Assembly (NCBI GenBank): GCA_013146195.2
Contig: CM028377.1
Coordinates: 108,044,094 to 108,108,093, forward strand
Direction: 5' to 3'
From: Codonopsis lanceolata
Taxonomy: Eukaryota > Streptophyta > Magnoliopsida > Asterales > Campanulaceae
Length of the DNA: 64,000 bases
The first letter of the stretch is position 1. Each line of letters begins with the position of its first letter. Both the position numbers and the translations under genes were made by a program. Positions 24,491 to 36,154 of this stretch are shown here, in pieces. The notes below the pieces were generated by a model. The model saw only the letters and a list, made by a program, of their open reading frames with translations, did not search any database and was not told where the DNA came from.

Positions 24491-25725
24491 TGTAAGACCC
24501 CGATTCCCGGTTAGCATGAATTGCGTGCAATGCTCGCATTTCTTCCTTGGTTGATTACTCGTTTGACTCGTGAGAGAGTCTAGATATGTATGAGAGACCA
24601 TATTAAGATCAAAATACTTTTAAGAGATGCCATTTAGTTGTTGACTTGCTAAAAGTCAAATTCCTAACCCGACGATAGTCGAAATGCGACGCGGTTGAGG
24701 AGTTTATCACGGGTTTTGCGTTTGAACTGATTTGGTCAGATCTTTACATGATGATTAAATAACATGTTTAGATGTGTTAGACTTTAATTGGATGTATTCC
24801 ATAAGTCTCGTGAAGTTTTGACGCCTCGAGAATAGCAATTCTCCTTATCGCGTAGTTTGAGATTGAGCCGGGCGAACGTCTTGTCTTTCGGGAGCCTATT
24901 TCCCCTATCTGTTGAGCATCATTTGAGAGGCATTTAGGCCTATTCTATATCCTTTGAAGTGTTTATAATCATGGGTTGATGCCCGTCGGTTTGTGGTTTC
25001 ATTCGACGTTTCGTTAGCGAGATGTCGGCCTTAAGCGCTTTTTTGCCGGGTTGTTTGGAGTTGTTACGAGGGTTTTGGACCTACTTTGAGGGTGGTTTGA
25101 GACTTGTTTTGTTTAGCTAAGAGTATGAGGACATTAAGGGTTGAATTATAGGCCATTCAGAGGCTTTAAGGCTTGCGATTGCATGCGGGAAGGACCTGAC
25201 GAAGCGAGCGAGGATGCGGGAAACTTGCCAAGTCTTGGAAGGTGGACCATGCGCTAAGGCTTTGTATGATGCGACCGCATCATACCCTATTCCTACGGGA
25301 TTTTTCACCCATTTCACCCAATTGCCTATCCTATCCCCACCCAAACCCATCCTAAACTAATCCTAAACCTTCCTAAGTGTCTTATGATTTGTCCTAACCA
25401 TCTATTAGAGTTTTAGGGTGAGATTAAGGTGGTTAATTAAAGAGAAACATTCTCATTACTCTAACCTACACCCACTTTCTTTCTATCATATATAAGACTC
25501 AAGACAACACTTAAGCCTCTAATTTTCTGCCTACAACTTCTAAAAACAAAAAGTGGGAGACTCTCTTGGGGCTAGAGAAGGGTTTTCTAGGGTTCTTGAA
25601 GGTCCATCCATGGATACCATAGCTTGAGAGCTCCATTTCAATCCACACCATAGATTTGAAGAGGAGGTTGAGGAGAACAAGACCCACCAATTGGAATTTC
25701 GATTGTGACTTGTAGGCTGAATCAA

Positions 25726-25732
25726 GGTAAGT
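25726..25732 (+). promoter_or_regulatory. Splice-donor-like site in LTR B
   Basis: GGTAAGT follows GGCTGAATCAA at the end of a leader-like segment, then a pyrimidine-rich stretch and CCATTGACCCTAGGG. LTR A (21036) and C have ATAAGT at this place. LTR W (minus strand, about 14143-14155) has AAGTAAGTTAC followed by the same CATTGACCCTA text. Together with the acceptor-like TTGTAG before gag, this may mark an intron in the LTR transcript. This is inference only. Confidence 0.4.
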
Positions 25733-27161
25733 TTCTACCCCTCTTTCTCCTTTTTTGGCTCCATTGACCCTAGGGAAACAATCATTCTTGCTATGTGAGG
25801 TCAATGGAAGCAATTTCTAGGGTTGCTAGAGATGCCATGAACCCTAGGATTTCAAATGTTGATTAGGTTGGATGAACCTATGTGAGACCATGATTTATAT
25901 GAAATTCATGTCTTAAATGACCTATTGAACTTGGTTATGTTGATTATCCATGAGTATTGAAGTTGATTTGGGAGAGATACTTGGAGGGTGTTTTGCCCTA
26001 ATTATGGTTTAGCTTGCAAATTATTGTTGGGAGCTTGATTACTATTTTTTATATGCTTAATAGAGTATATTAAACCTTGTTGTATGATTTAATCATGAAT
26101 TGGGAATTATGATTGGTAAGGTGACTTGAATGAATTTATGCACAAATGGCCAATTTGTTCTAAGTTGCATTGTTATGTGATTTGTGGGGTTTATGTGAGT
26201 TTAATGAACATGAGAAGATGCCTATTGATGATGGGTATGAACATAGAGGATATTGAGACTCATGGCTTCTATGCCCTAAAATTTTAGAAAGGGTAGATTG
26301 ACTCAACGAGTCATTATAAGTTCGATTAAGTGCTAAATGAACTTGAGTTGAAATCCTCGACGCTTGATTTCGCTTGATTAGTGAAGTGAAGCATATAACT
26401 TCCAAATTTTAAATGGTTGGTGATTGTGATGTGTTTTGTGGATTTTAGTCTTGGGAATTAAGCCCGAATGACTATTGGGATTTGGTTACAAACTTTAAGG
26501 AATTATTACGGTGTGAATTTGTAAAACACATAAATAATGAAATGTGTTAGTAAGACTCAACGAGTCGTTATAAGGCCAATAAAATGATAAAGAGCTTGGG
26601 TTGAAACCCTACCATGTTTGGGTTTGCTGGGTTATGTTTATGCACACCGGTTTTTGGTTTGTGTCCAATGGAGACACTCATGGTATGGAGACTCATTAGA
26701 AATATGTTTTGAGCATGCTTGTTAGAGCATGGACATTTGGGACCAACGTATGGTCACGTGTATATATAAGAGAAGATTAAGAAAGAATTCTCTCCTTAAG
26801 GATTTTGGTTGCGTGCTTATAAAAGCTTCTTAGAAGAGTGACTACGGAGTAGTCATGATGTTTTGAGTATGAGGTTGGTGTTATCGATCATGTATGACGA
26901 TTAGGACTATGATTGAGTCCGTGTACTTAAAATAAAGACTAAAAATAATAAGTCTTGAATTGTGGATATTTTGAGACTAATGTAGTAGTTCGTTTGATTT
27001 GAGTTGGGATTAGGGAAGACCTCACATTATATTTTATTAAGCTTGTAAGCTATACATGATGTGGTTGATGACTTGAGGAATAATAAGTACCTCAATATGT
27101 AGTTTTAAACTAAACTTGTGTTGTTAAAAAGGTCCGATAGCTTGTGTTAGTTGAACACAAT

Positions 27162-27390
27162 GGTTATATGCAAATATATGCATTATTCATGATGTTTGCA
27201 GTAGCATTATGTCCTACTTGTTTATATGCAATTATATGCATGGTTTATGAGATTGTGAGCATTATGTCCTACGTGGTTATATGCAAATATGTGCATGGAT
27301 TGCTGGATTTGTGGAGCATTATGCCCCATTTGTTTATATGCAATTATGTGCATGGTTTATGAGTTGCCAGAGCATTATGTCTCTACATGA
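27162..27390 (+). repeat. Four-copy tandem repeat (about 57 bp) in LTR B
   Basis: Units beginning GTTATATGCAAATATGTGCAT, or a close variant, start near 27162, 27220, 27275 and 27332. Each is followed by GAGCATTATGTCCTAC or similar. LTR A has a single unit at about 22450-22515. The expansion is specific to B among the copies here. Confidence 0.85.
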
Positions 27391-28776
27391 TTTAACGAGT
27401 CCGATAATTATGAATTTGGTCTCATTGGTTTTGCAAGTAAATATCTACTTGATGGTTTGGTTTAAAGTCCAAATTTGGGCGGGTTTTGTTGTTGTGTAGC
27501 AATGGGACGATTCATAGTCTTGGAAACAATCGCATGAATCGTTGCATTGGTCCTTTTCTCCTCACTATTTGGCCATGGATGTGATCTCGAGGTTATGCCA
27601 TCTAGCTAGACATCGAGCTTTCATTTCTCATCCGAGACCGATGAATGTAACGAAGTACTCATTAAAGGAAATCGATGAGCAGATTATTTTGGGGACGAAA
27701 CCCCGGGGTATGATTGATTGGGAATTGAGCCCGAATCATGGTTTGAGATTGATCTCATGGTAAGTTGGTTGGGTTTTGAACCCGGATTTTATTGTAACGG
27801 TTCGATTTACGACATCACATCGTTACGCATGATTATTTATGAGCATTTATATGAAAAATAAGATGCTACTTGATTTATGTGAGTTTATGTGCTTTAAAAA
27901 TTAAGTACATGTTTCATGATGGTATACTAGCATGATACCATGATTTTATATGATTGTGCATTTATGCCATGCCATGTCATAATATGCCTCATGTTGCATT
28001 TAGAAACTTACCGGGTCATTATGACTCACCCGTGTGATTGTTTTCCCTGTGTGCAAGTGATCCCGCGCTAAATGCGCAATGCGCCTGATAACAACTTTTA
28101 GCAGGTGGTCTTCCAAGTCAAAAGCTTGGAGTTATTTATTATTATGTTGTATTTATTGTGAGGCTCGAATGTAAAGTTATGTAGACTTTACTTGGGTAGA
28201 TTATAGTGTTATATTATGGTTGTCTATTTGGGAGCCTGGATGTATTGCGGCATTTTGTACCCTTAGTATTTATTTCCTTTGTCGCTTCGAGCATGTGTGG
28301 CTCGCTTATTCTAGTTGTGGTATATTGTTGTTCCTACCTCCGATAGTTTTAGTCGTGAGGTTTGGTTGGTGATTTAGCATAATTTATATGGTTATAGTGA
28401 ATTGTTCCTCCAAGCATGTTATAGCCGTTGAGTGTTGTTTATCGTTGGGATTTTGTCCTGCTGCCGACCTTGGTCGACCTTTGGATGGTTTGTGGTGCGT
28501 GTCTAATGTTAAGCATCACGCAGGCCGAATTTTTTGGGCCGAGAGATTTACCATCTCTTTGGTTGTTTATATTTAGGAGCTTGTTAGCTCGGGTCCCATT
28601 ATGGTTTTGCTTCTTTCGCTTTATTTTCGTATTGCCGTTATGGCTTTACCTTCTGTCCGTGAGTCGGTTGGCTTCTCTCTTGACTCGCACCAATATGCTT
28701 AGCAGTGCTTGTCCGTCTCTTAGTTTGTCCGATGGCACGACCTTGGGATCTCGATGAGATCCGGGTCGGGTCGCGC

Positions 28777-29330
28777 CGCAGAACAAGGAGATATGACTGG
28801 CTCGATTCAACGAAGTTCACGCAATCGGCTCGTTATTGTAGTTACTTAGTACCAGATACAGCTAAGAAGACCCATCGGTTTGTAAAAGGCCTAAGGATGA
28901 AATATCGCAGGCAGCTTATTCCGTTACAGCTCACGGAGTACCGAGGTGCTGTGGATCGTGCGTATGCGATGGAGTTGGACATCGAGGAATACGCTCAAAA
29001 GAGAACCTAGAAGGCTATTAAGAGTGGTGATGGTATTAGAGGCGCGTAACACCTCGCATGCTTAGTCACGCAGATGTACGATCGGTAGACGGAGTGATGT
29101 TCCTACCTCTAGTCGGAGACGACGAGGCGGTGAGTTGATATGTAATTTTTGTATGTGGACAGGACACATCGAGAACAGATGTTCGGGCATAGCAGGAAAG
29201 TGCTTTGCTTGTGGCGGTGATCATGTTCGTAAAGATTGCCCAAGGATGAGAGTTAATCGGTTTGGGAGTGCTAGCCAACAATATTGTGGCTCCAAGAGAG
29301 ATGGTGATGGTCGGCCTAGAGTTTGAGGTC
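28777..29330 (+). pseudogene. gag: gag, 3' part with two zinc knuckles
   Basis: The frame resumes as AEQGDM, shifts by an indel, then reads KKTHRFVKGLRMKYRRQLIP and AMELDIEEYA, the C-terminal half of the gag core. At 29135-29250 are CNFCMWTGHIENRC (CX2CX4HX4C) and CFACGGDHVRKDC, which has one residue fewer before the His than the standard knuckle. Stops separate the core from the knuckles. The gene ends near 29326 without protease. Confidence 0.8.
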
Positions 29331-31095
29331 GTGTGCGTGTGGCAGTTGGCCATTGCGGAGTTTTGAAACCTATCTGAATAGGAAGGTATGTTCTCGTATA
29401 TATATTATACCGTTGCTACTATTATTGTTATTATGAGTACACATCTTATCGGTAGCTCATGTGCATTCATACATACATTACATGGTGTATTGCATATTGT
29501 TGGTTTATTGTTTGATTGGGGATAAAGCCCCAATGTGGTGTTAGTATGTGATATTGTTTGATTTGTGAATTGCCGGTAGGTAATCACACATGGTTTGTGG
29601 ATTCTTGTGTAGTCTATGTATATATGGGACTATACTATATATAAAGAGCATTGGGGATGAATTTATGTTACGCCAATAGTAATCAATGGTATTATGGGGT
29701 TGCAGTTTCGTAGGCCTATATTAAGAGCTGGGGTGTGAATATATGTATATGTATGTATGTATATATATATGAAGCATGAATTATATGATGATACTTACCA
29801 GTTTGATATGATACTTGCATACTCTATGGATATATGTTAAGGTGATGAATAATATACTTCTATAATATTTTTTATGGTTATTATGCGAGTAGGATACACT
29901 CGATAAGTGCGAAAGTTAAGTGTTGCGATTTATGGGTTGATTTTAGTGCGCGGACAAGTATGATGTTTCACCGCGATTATTAAGGTATTGATGTTTTGAA
30001 GACACTTAGAATATACGCTGGTTGTAGACTTGGTCTAGAACATAAGAAAGGTTGGAATTGTGGAGTATAGACGTTACGACTACTAGTAGCCACGTCGGTT
30101 CGTGGTGACTTCTAGTGAGTTTTCTTGGTTGTGTGTACTAGGTACACGAGTTTTTTGGTAAATATGATTGTTGTTTGCCAAGGTAATAGACCTTGTTACT
30201 TGACTTGATTTTATTCAGTTATGTGCATTAGTTGTAGGAAACACCTACTTGATGCATCTACATTGTAGTATATTAAATTCTCATTTCATAATTATTATCT
30301 CCTGCTCATTCATTTCATTAGCATAGGAGACTATTTAAAGGATGCTTAAGATTTTCTCATAACCTTCGCATCCTTGCAACTTTTGAAATCAATTTAGCCG
30401 GTACCCTAAATTGGTGATCAAAAGAGGTTCGTTGTTGGACTAGGATTGGTATGAGTTAGGGTAGAAATTGACTATACCCGTTACCAAATGGAATGGATAG
30501 AAACGGAATGAATTTTCAAAACATTTCATTGTTGTGCTCTTATGTGTTCTTACCCGCGATACGGAGATCGCGAGTATGATTTACGTGGCTTGAAATGTCA
30601 ACTTGATTGCCTCTAAATTGGTTGAGAATTGCTCTATAGGCAATTATTACTTCTTGTAACTTAAGATCTTTTATGCGTGAATTTCACGGTGTGCCCCGGG
30701 ACAAATAGTTTCGGTAGTTGAATGTTTATGGTATGCTTGAACTTGTTTTCATGTTAATCTTTGGGGTTTGTGTACAAGATTGGTTAGTGTTGCTCGTATG
30801 TGTTTTCGCGACTCAAGTATGAGTCATATTATTTCCAACCTGAAGAGTTTAGTGTTGTTGTGTCGATTGAGAGGTCCAGAAACCTGAAATTTAGATCGCG
30901 GTAATTTGATCCTCATATGCTTGTTTGAGTTGTTGTGATGGTAGACTCAGAGACTTGAGTCTTGTTTGTTGAGTTGAGCATGATTGTTCACTTGGAATCG
31001 AAAGACACGGTAACGATTGTCTTGATGTTTAGTACTTGGGTGATGACCCTATGTTGGTTTGTGTCACACTTTAGAATTCGGGACAAATTCTTTTT
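29331..31095 (+). other. Non-coding 3' internal region of gag-only element
   Basis: These 1.77 kb lie between the zinc knuckles and the polypurine tract. I find no protease, reverse transcriptase, RNase H or integrase signature in any frame, where a full element of this type would carry several kilobases of pol. The stretch 29740-29780 is a TATATG-rich tract. Confidence 0.6.
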
Positions 31096-31108
31096 AAGGG
31101 GGAAAGGA
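31096..31108 (+). other. Polypurine tract of gag-only element
   Basis: AAGGGGGAAAGGA sits immediately before the TGTAAGACCCCG start of LTR C and after GAATTCGGGACAAATTC. This matches the layout at the 3' end of Del/Tekay-type gypsy elements. Confidence 0.85.
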
Positions 31109-33330
31109 TGTAAGACCCCGATTCCCCGTTAGCCTGAATTGCGTGCAATGCTCGCATTTCTTCTTTGGTTGATTGCTCGTTGGTTTTTTGAGAAAGTCTA
31201 GATATGCATGAGAGATCACATTAAGACCAAAATACTTTTAAGAGATGCCACATAGTTGTTGACTTGCTAAAGTCACAAGTCGTGACCCAAACGATAGTCG
31301 AAATGCAACGCGATTGAGAGTTTACTCGGGTTTTGTATACCTAACCTCGATTTGGTCCTATATCTTTACATGATGATTTAATAAAATGTTTAGATATATT
31401 AGACTTCTATTTGGATGTATTCTTTAAGTCTCGTGAAGTTTTGACGCTTCAAGGATAACAATTCTCCTTATCGCGTAGTTCGAAATTGAGCCGGGTGATC
31501 GTCTTGCCCTTTGGGAGTCCTTTTCTCCTATCAGTTGGTCATCATCTAAGAGGCATTCAAGAATATTCTATAGCCCTTTGAAGTGTTAATAACCATGGGT
31601 TTTTGCCCGTCAGTTTGTGGTTTCATTCGACGTTTCGTTAGCGAGATGTCGTGCATTGCGTCGGTTCCACTCTGGGTTGTTTCAGGAGTTGTTGTGAGGG
31701 TTTTGGACCTACTTTGAGGGTGGTTTGAGACTTGTTTTGTTTATCTAAGAGTATGAGGACATTAAGGGTTGAATTATAGGCCGTTTCGAAGCTTTAAGGC
31801 TTGCGGTTGCATGCGGCAGAGACCTAGGCCAAGCAAGGAAGAAACAAATTGAAGATGGTTGAATGAAGGAGCATGCGCTCGCATGCATGATGACCCATGC
31901 GACTGCATGGGATCCTGTCCCTGTTACGGGATTTCTTGGTATTTTTGATGTGTTGTCCAACCTAACCCTACCCAAACCCAACCTAGCCCACTCCTAAACC
32001 CTCCTAACTTCCTTAAGAAATATCCTAAACACCTAATTGAATTTTAGAAAGGGATTAGAGGTGGTTAATTAAAGGGAAACAAACCTATCATCTAAGCATA
32101 AACCCACTTACCTTCCTAACCTATTTGGACCCCAAACACCCCACTTAACCTCCCATATTCAGCCACAACTTCTAAAAAAACGTGGGAGAGCCTCTTGAGA
32201 GATGAATAGAGAGTCTTCTAGGGTTTCTTGGGAGTTCTTCATAGATTCCATAGCTTAAGAGCTCCATTGCCCAATCCAAGCCATAGAATTGAAGAGCAGG
32301 TTGAGGGGAATCTTTCCCACCGATTGGAATTTCGATTTGGTTGCTTGAAGGGGCTGAATCAAGATAAGTTACTACACCTCTTTCTCTTTATTTTTGCCCC
32401 ATTGACCCTAGGGAAAACAACCTTTGTGTTATGTGAGGTTAATGGGTGCATTCTAGGGCTTTTTAGAGATGCCATGAACCCTAGATGTCTAAATGAGGAT
32501 TTTGCTTGGATGAACTTACTTGAGACCTTGATTATCATGATATTCATGTGTAGAGTAGCCTATTCATCCTTGCTATGTGATTTATTCAAGTATTGTAAGT
32601 ATGATTGGTGAAGTTACTTGAAAGGGTATATGCCTAAATGATGATTTGGCTTGGATGAACATGATTGAAACCTTGATTAGTATGATATTCATGTGTAGAG
32701 TAGCATATTAATTCATCCAATGTTATTTATTCATGTTTTGTGGGCATGATTGGTGAAGTGACCTAAATGGGTTTATGCACAAAAATGAGAATTTGCCATA
32801 TGTTGCCTAACCAAGTGTTTTGTTGGGATTTTATGGGTTTAATGAGCTTGAGAAACTTGCTAATGATGTTAGTTATGAACATAGGAGGGTATTGTAGCCC
32901 ATGGCTTCTATGCCCTAAACTTTGGAAAGTGTAGATTTGACTCAACGGAGTCCTTATAAGTTCGATAATGTGCTAAACGAACTTGGGTTGAAATCCTACG
33001 ACGATTGGGTTTCGTTTGATTAATGTTGTGAAATGCATAGTCTCCAAACTTTAAATGGAATTATGATTATGATGAGTTTTATGGATTTTTAGGCTTGGTA
33101 GTCAAGCCCGAATGAATATTGGGATTTTGTTGTAAACTTTAATGAAATGTTAAAGTGTGGATTTATGAAACACATAAAGAATGAAATGTAGTATTAAGAC
33201 TCAATGAAGTCGTTATAAGGTCAATAAAATGATAATGAGTCTTGGGTTGAAACCCTACAATGTTTGGGTTTTGTTTGGTTATGTTTATGCACACCGACTT
33301 TTTGGGTTTGTGTCCAATTGAGACACTCAT
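31109..33330 (+). mobile_element. LTR C, truncated 3' LTR of gag-only element
   Basis: It is near-identical to 19783-21998 of LTR A from TGTAAGACCCC onward, confirming that A and C are the pair. It stops after GAGACACTCAT at 33330, where about 1.9 kb of LTR should remain. The following text ACACTACTAG does not occur in A or B. The cause (deletion or insertion) is unclear. Confidence 0.87.
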
Positions 33331-34734
33331 ACACTACTAGTTGGTCTGGGGATTGACATCTAAAAGATCGCCTAATTGCATCAACCCAAGAAGCCTACAC
33401 ACTTACCTAATGTCTCAAATATGCGTGAGATATTGAGACATTAGGTTATTACTCATACGATGCACAATTGAATGAATCAACATTCAACAACAATAAAATG
33501 TCTACATAATAAATAAATAAGTGTGAGATCACACCGAATTATCAAACCGAAAATTCATATGAATTATAAAATCAAATAAATATTATTAGTGTGACTGTGA
33601 GACGGAGGGAGGGGAGGAGAAGTATCTCGAAGACAGACTCGTCAAAGAGGTGTTTGATGGAAGGGAAGTGTTTGTTGTGTCGATGGAACATGTTTAATCA
33701 AATTATATAAAAACTATTTTAAATTGGCCAAGTTTTAGTAAAATAATAAAAATTAATAAATATAGATTAGTAGAAGAACAAATAATATAAAGTTGTCTTG
33801 TGAATAATTTGTATAAATTAAGAAGTATGAAAATGAAAAGAGATGGAAATTGAAGAGTTTCAGTGAAATTAAACTTGTATAAATTACATATGATAAAATC
33901 TAATATAATTAAGCGATATTTGAAAAAATAAAAACAAAATCCTAAATTTATATCACAAATTTGTTGGTGAAACTATATCTCAAGTATATTTTATCTTATC
34001 AAATTAGTTTTAGGATTTTTATCTTATCTAATTAGAATTAGGATTTTTATTTTAAACTAATCGATTTTGGAAAAAGAAAAAAATCTTTACCATTTTGAAG
34101 GTGACAAGTGAAACACATTTAAATCAAATATGATAAAATCTATTTGATATTAACCGATTTTGACAGCAAAAAATGGTTTGAAGGTGACAAGTGAAACCCT
34201 TTTTCTTGATTCTCTCTCTTAATACCACATTGAGATTGTTTACAATCTGAAGCCATTAACGCCACCAAAAGCCATTAACGCCACCACTGAGTTGGGTTTT
34301 CATTATTTGAGATGGGTGTGTTGCAATTGTGTCAATTATTATTTCTAATTTTTTTTTTTTGGCAAATTGGTGGCCCTGTGTCTATTTTGGTTAAAAAATC
34401 GTGTCTTGCAAATTTAATTTATACTATTAATAATTTGAACCGGATTTGGTGATTTTGGATGAGTGTTGTTGTGATGTCAATTACTAGTACTAAAATTTGA
34501 ATCGGTGGCTCAATTTGAACTGGAAGTGACGATTTTACGCAAGCTAAAATTCACGTGTGAAGCATGTGTTCAAACTTAACGGTTAAAAATGGATGAAATT
34601 TGAAGGAGGGGTTAATTCCTTCATATAAGAAGTACAAAGACCATTTAGGTCGATAAAGAACTAATCGCAAAAAATGCAAAAAAAATTATGGATTTTTTGG
34701 CGGAATTCACCCTATTTGTTATTATTATTATTTT

Positions 34735-34800
34735 CAAAATCACAAAGAACGTAATTTGTAGTACTTTTGTAGCACTACAAATTACGTGTATTGCGATTAA
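34735..34800. repeat. Palindromic repeat, copy 1
   Basis: CGTAATTTGTAGT and ACTACAAATTACG are exact inverted repeats with an 11-base loop. The whole block (AAAATCACAAAGAA before, GCGATTAAA after) recurs at 35413-35490 with a few changes. A third half-copy (GGTAATTTGTAGTCC) lies at about 35310. This may be the end of a small inverted-repeat element. Confidence 0.65.
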
Positions 34801-35412
34801 AAAAGAATATACTCAATATTTTCATTTGAAAATACCATGTTTAACTTAAAAAGTCAACCAAAACAATAATTTAGGAACTGATTGAGTACGTATATTTTAA
34901 AAAATTATCGGAATTGTTATTGATAGTGTTTTTAATATTGCATCAACAATTGAAATTCAATTATTATTTACCTAAAACATAATACTTTTGATCCCAAATT
35001 AATGTTGAAAGTCATTGTTTGAAGAAATTGTGTGTAGGTCGATGGTAATAGGATTCTTGTGGTGGGCATTACAACTTATCAAAACGACACTTTAGTAATA
35101 TATTTGATACTTTCAAAGTAATTAAATGATCCAATGGACTATTATTATATAAAATTGGTCAAGGTGGCATTAGTTATGAATAGGCATGATGATTGGGTGA
35201 GTTGGATTGAGTGGATTAATGGATAATTAGTTATAATTACCAGATCTAGTTATGAACTATATGGTAATGTGAACCAGTTTTGAAAAGTCGGCGGTCATAA
35301 GCAAAGAAAGGTAATTTGTAGTCCACTTATTTTTCAAATGAAATTATTGTCTTGTTTGACTTTTAAAGTCTAGGTGTTTTTCAAATGAAATTTGACGTAT
35401 AGTTTATATTTT

Positions 35413-35490
35413 TTTTTTCAAAATCACAAAGAATGTAATTTGTAGTACGTTCTTAGCACTACAAATTAAGTGTATGACGATTAAAGAAAA
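35413..35490. repeat. Palindromic repeat, copy 2
   Basis: This is a direct repeat of 34735-34800: TGTAATTTGTAGTAC, then GCACTACAAATTA. The stem is preserved except at its outer base. The two copies flank about 620 bp. Confidence 0.65.
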
Positions 35491-35889
35491 ATATACACCA
35501 AATTTTCATTTTAAGATCCGTATGAAGGTGTTACAAAAACTTATTCAAAATCTATATATGTTATGGAATATATGTGCTCTTAATAGAAGGAGAATTAATA
35601 ATTGAACAACCAACAACTCAGCTGAACCTCTTCTATGCCACATTCATTTATTACAAGCAACAGATATATGAATCGGGGCTGACATGAAGCAATAGAACTT
35701 GTCAGGCCGCTTCAATCAGTTTGAACTTTAACTAAAGTGTTAAGTTCCAATTCTCTTAATGTGAATTGTTTCCCTGGCTGTGCAAGTCTCCCTGTCTTTT
35801 ACATTCGACGTATGATTCTAATTGCAGAAAAACAATGCTACTCACAAATGTGCTCAACAAACAATGAGCTATATATGTCAAATTTGATA

Positions 35890-36149
35890 ACGTCTGCCAT
35901 GGCTTTAGACTTTAGTAAAACTTTTGTTTGGGAATGAACATAAAGAAAGGCTACTTTTATCAAATAACTAGGAATATTACAGAAAGAAAAGCTCCACCAT
36001 TTTCCAAAAACTTAATATATTACATGCAATGTCAAATCATATATTGTTGCAGCGCCTTAGTTTACATGATGGTTAGGATTCTTCGTACCTCTAGGCTGTT
36101 TCTTCTTTTTCAACCCTTTCCAAGCCTTCGGCCTGCATGAGGGCATTGA
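35890..36149 (-). pseudogene. 3' part of small gene family, copy 1, split off by copia element
   Basis: It matches 44208-44400 at the nucleotide level. On the minus strand it encodes a basic C-terminus with the same words as copy 2 (LKKKKQPRGTKNPNHH, then stop at 36057-36059). The rest of this gene copy lies beyond the copia element, at 41641-42126. Function unknown. Confidence 0.55.
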
Positions 36150-36154
36150 TTTGC
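36150..36154. repeat. Target-site duplication of copia element, left
   Basis: TTTGC directly precedes the 5' LTR. The identical TTTGC directly follows the 3' LTR at 41616-41620. Confidence 0.9.

Larger units (their letters stand above)
24491..28776 (+). mobile_element. Solo LTR B, about 4.29 kb, nested in gag
   Basis: It starts TGTAAGACCCCGATTCCC and runs collinear with LTR A to ATCCGGGTCGGGTCG. The gag reading continues on both sides (EFLAL before; AEQGDM after), so this is an insertion with no internal region left. The left flank is TTGCACT and the right flank GCAGAAC. A 5-bp duplication (GCACT) is compatible only if a few bases were lost at the right edge. It is clearly a different subfamily from A/C and longer in one tandemly repeated segment. 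Confidence 0.85.
33331..35889. other. AT-rich intergenic DNA with short repeats
   Basis: No gene was seen. A 19-bp word (AAGCCATTAACGCCACCA) is duplicated at 34241-34281. A segment of about 100 bp (34733-34835) recurs at 35413-35510. The sequence directly after LTR C begins CACTACTAG, resembling a CACTA terminus, but no partner end was found. Confidence 0.5.

Noticed and set aside
32228..32611. 127-codon open frame in LTR C, shared in part with 21065-21283 in LTR A
   Set aside because: It is LTR sequence. LTR B does not keep the frame, and the product has no domain or coding bias that I can support.
33332..33345. CACTACTAG as the end of a CACTA transposon
   Set aside because: No matching inverted end with a 3-bp duplication was found, and the rest of LTR C does not reappear downstream.
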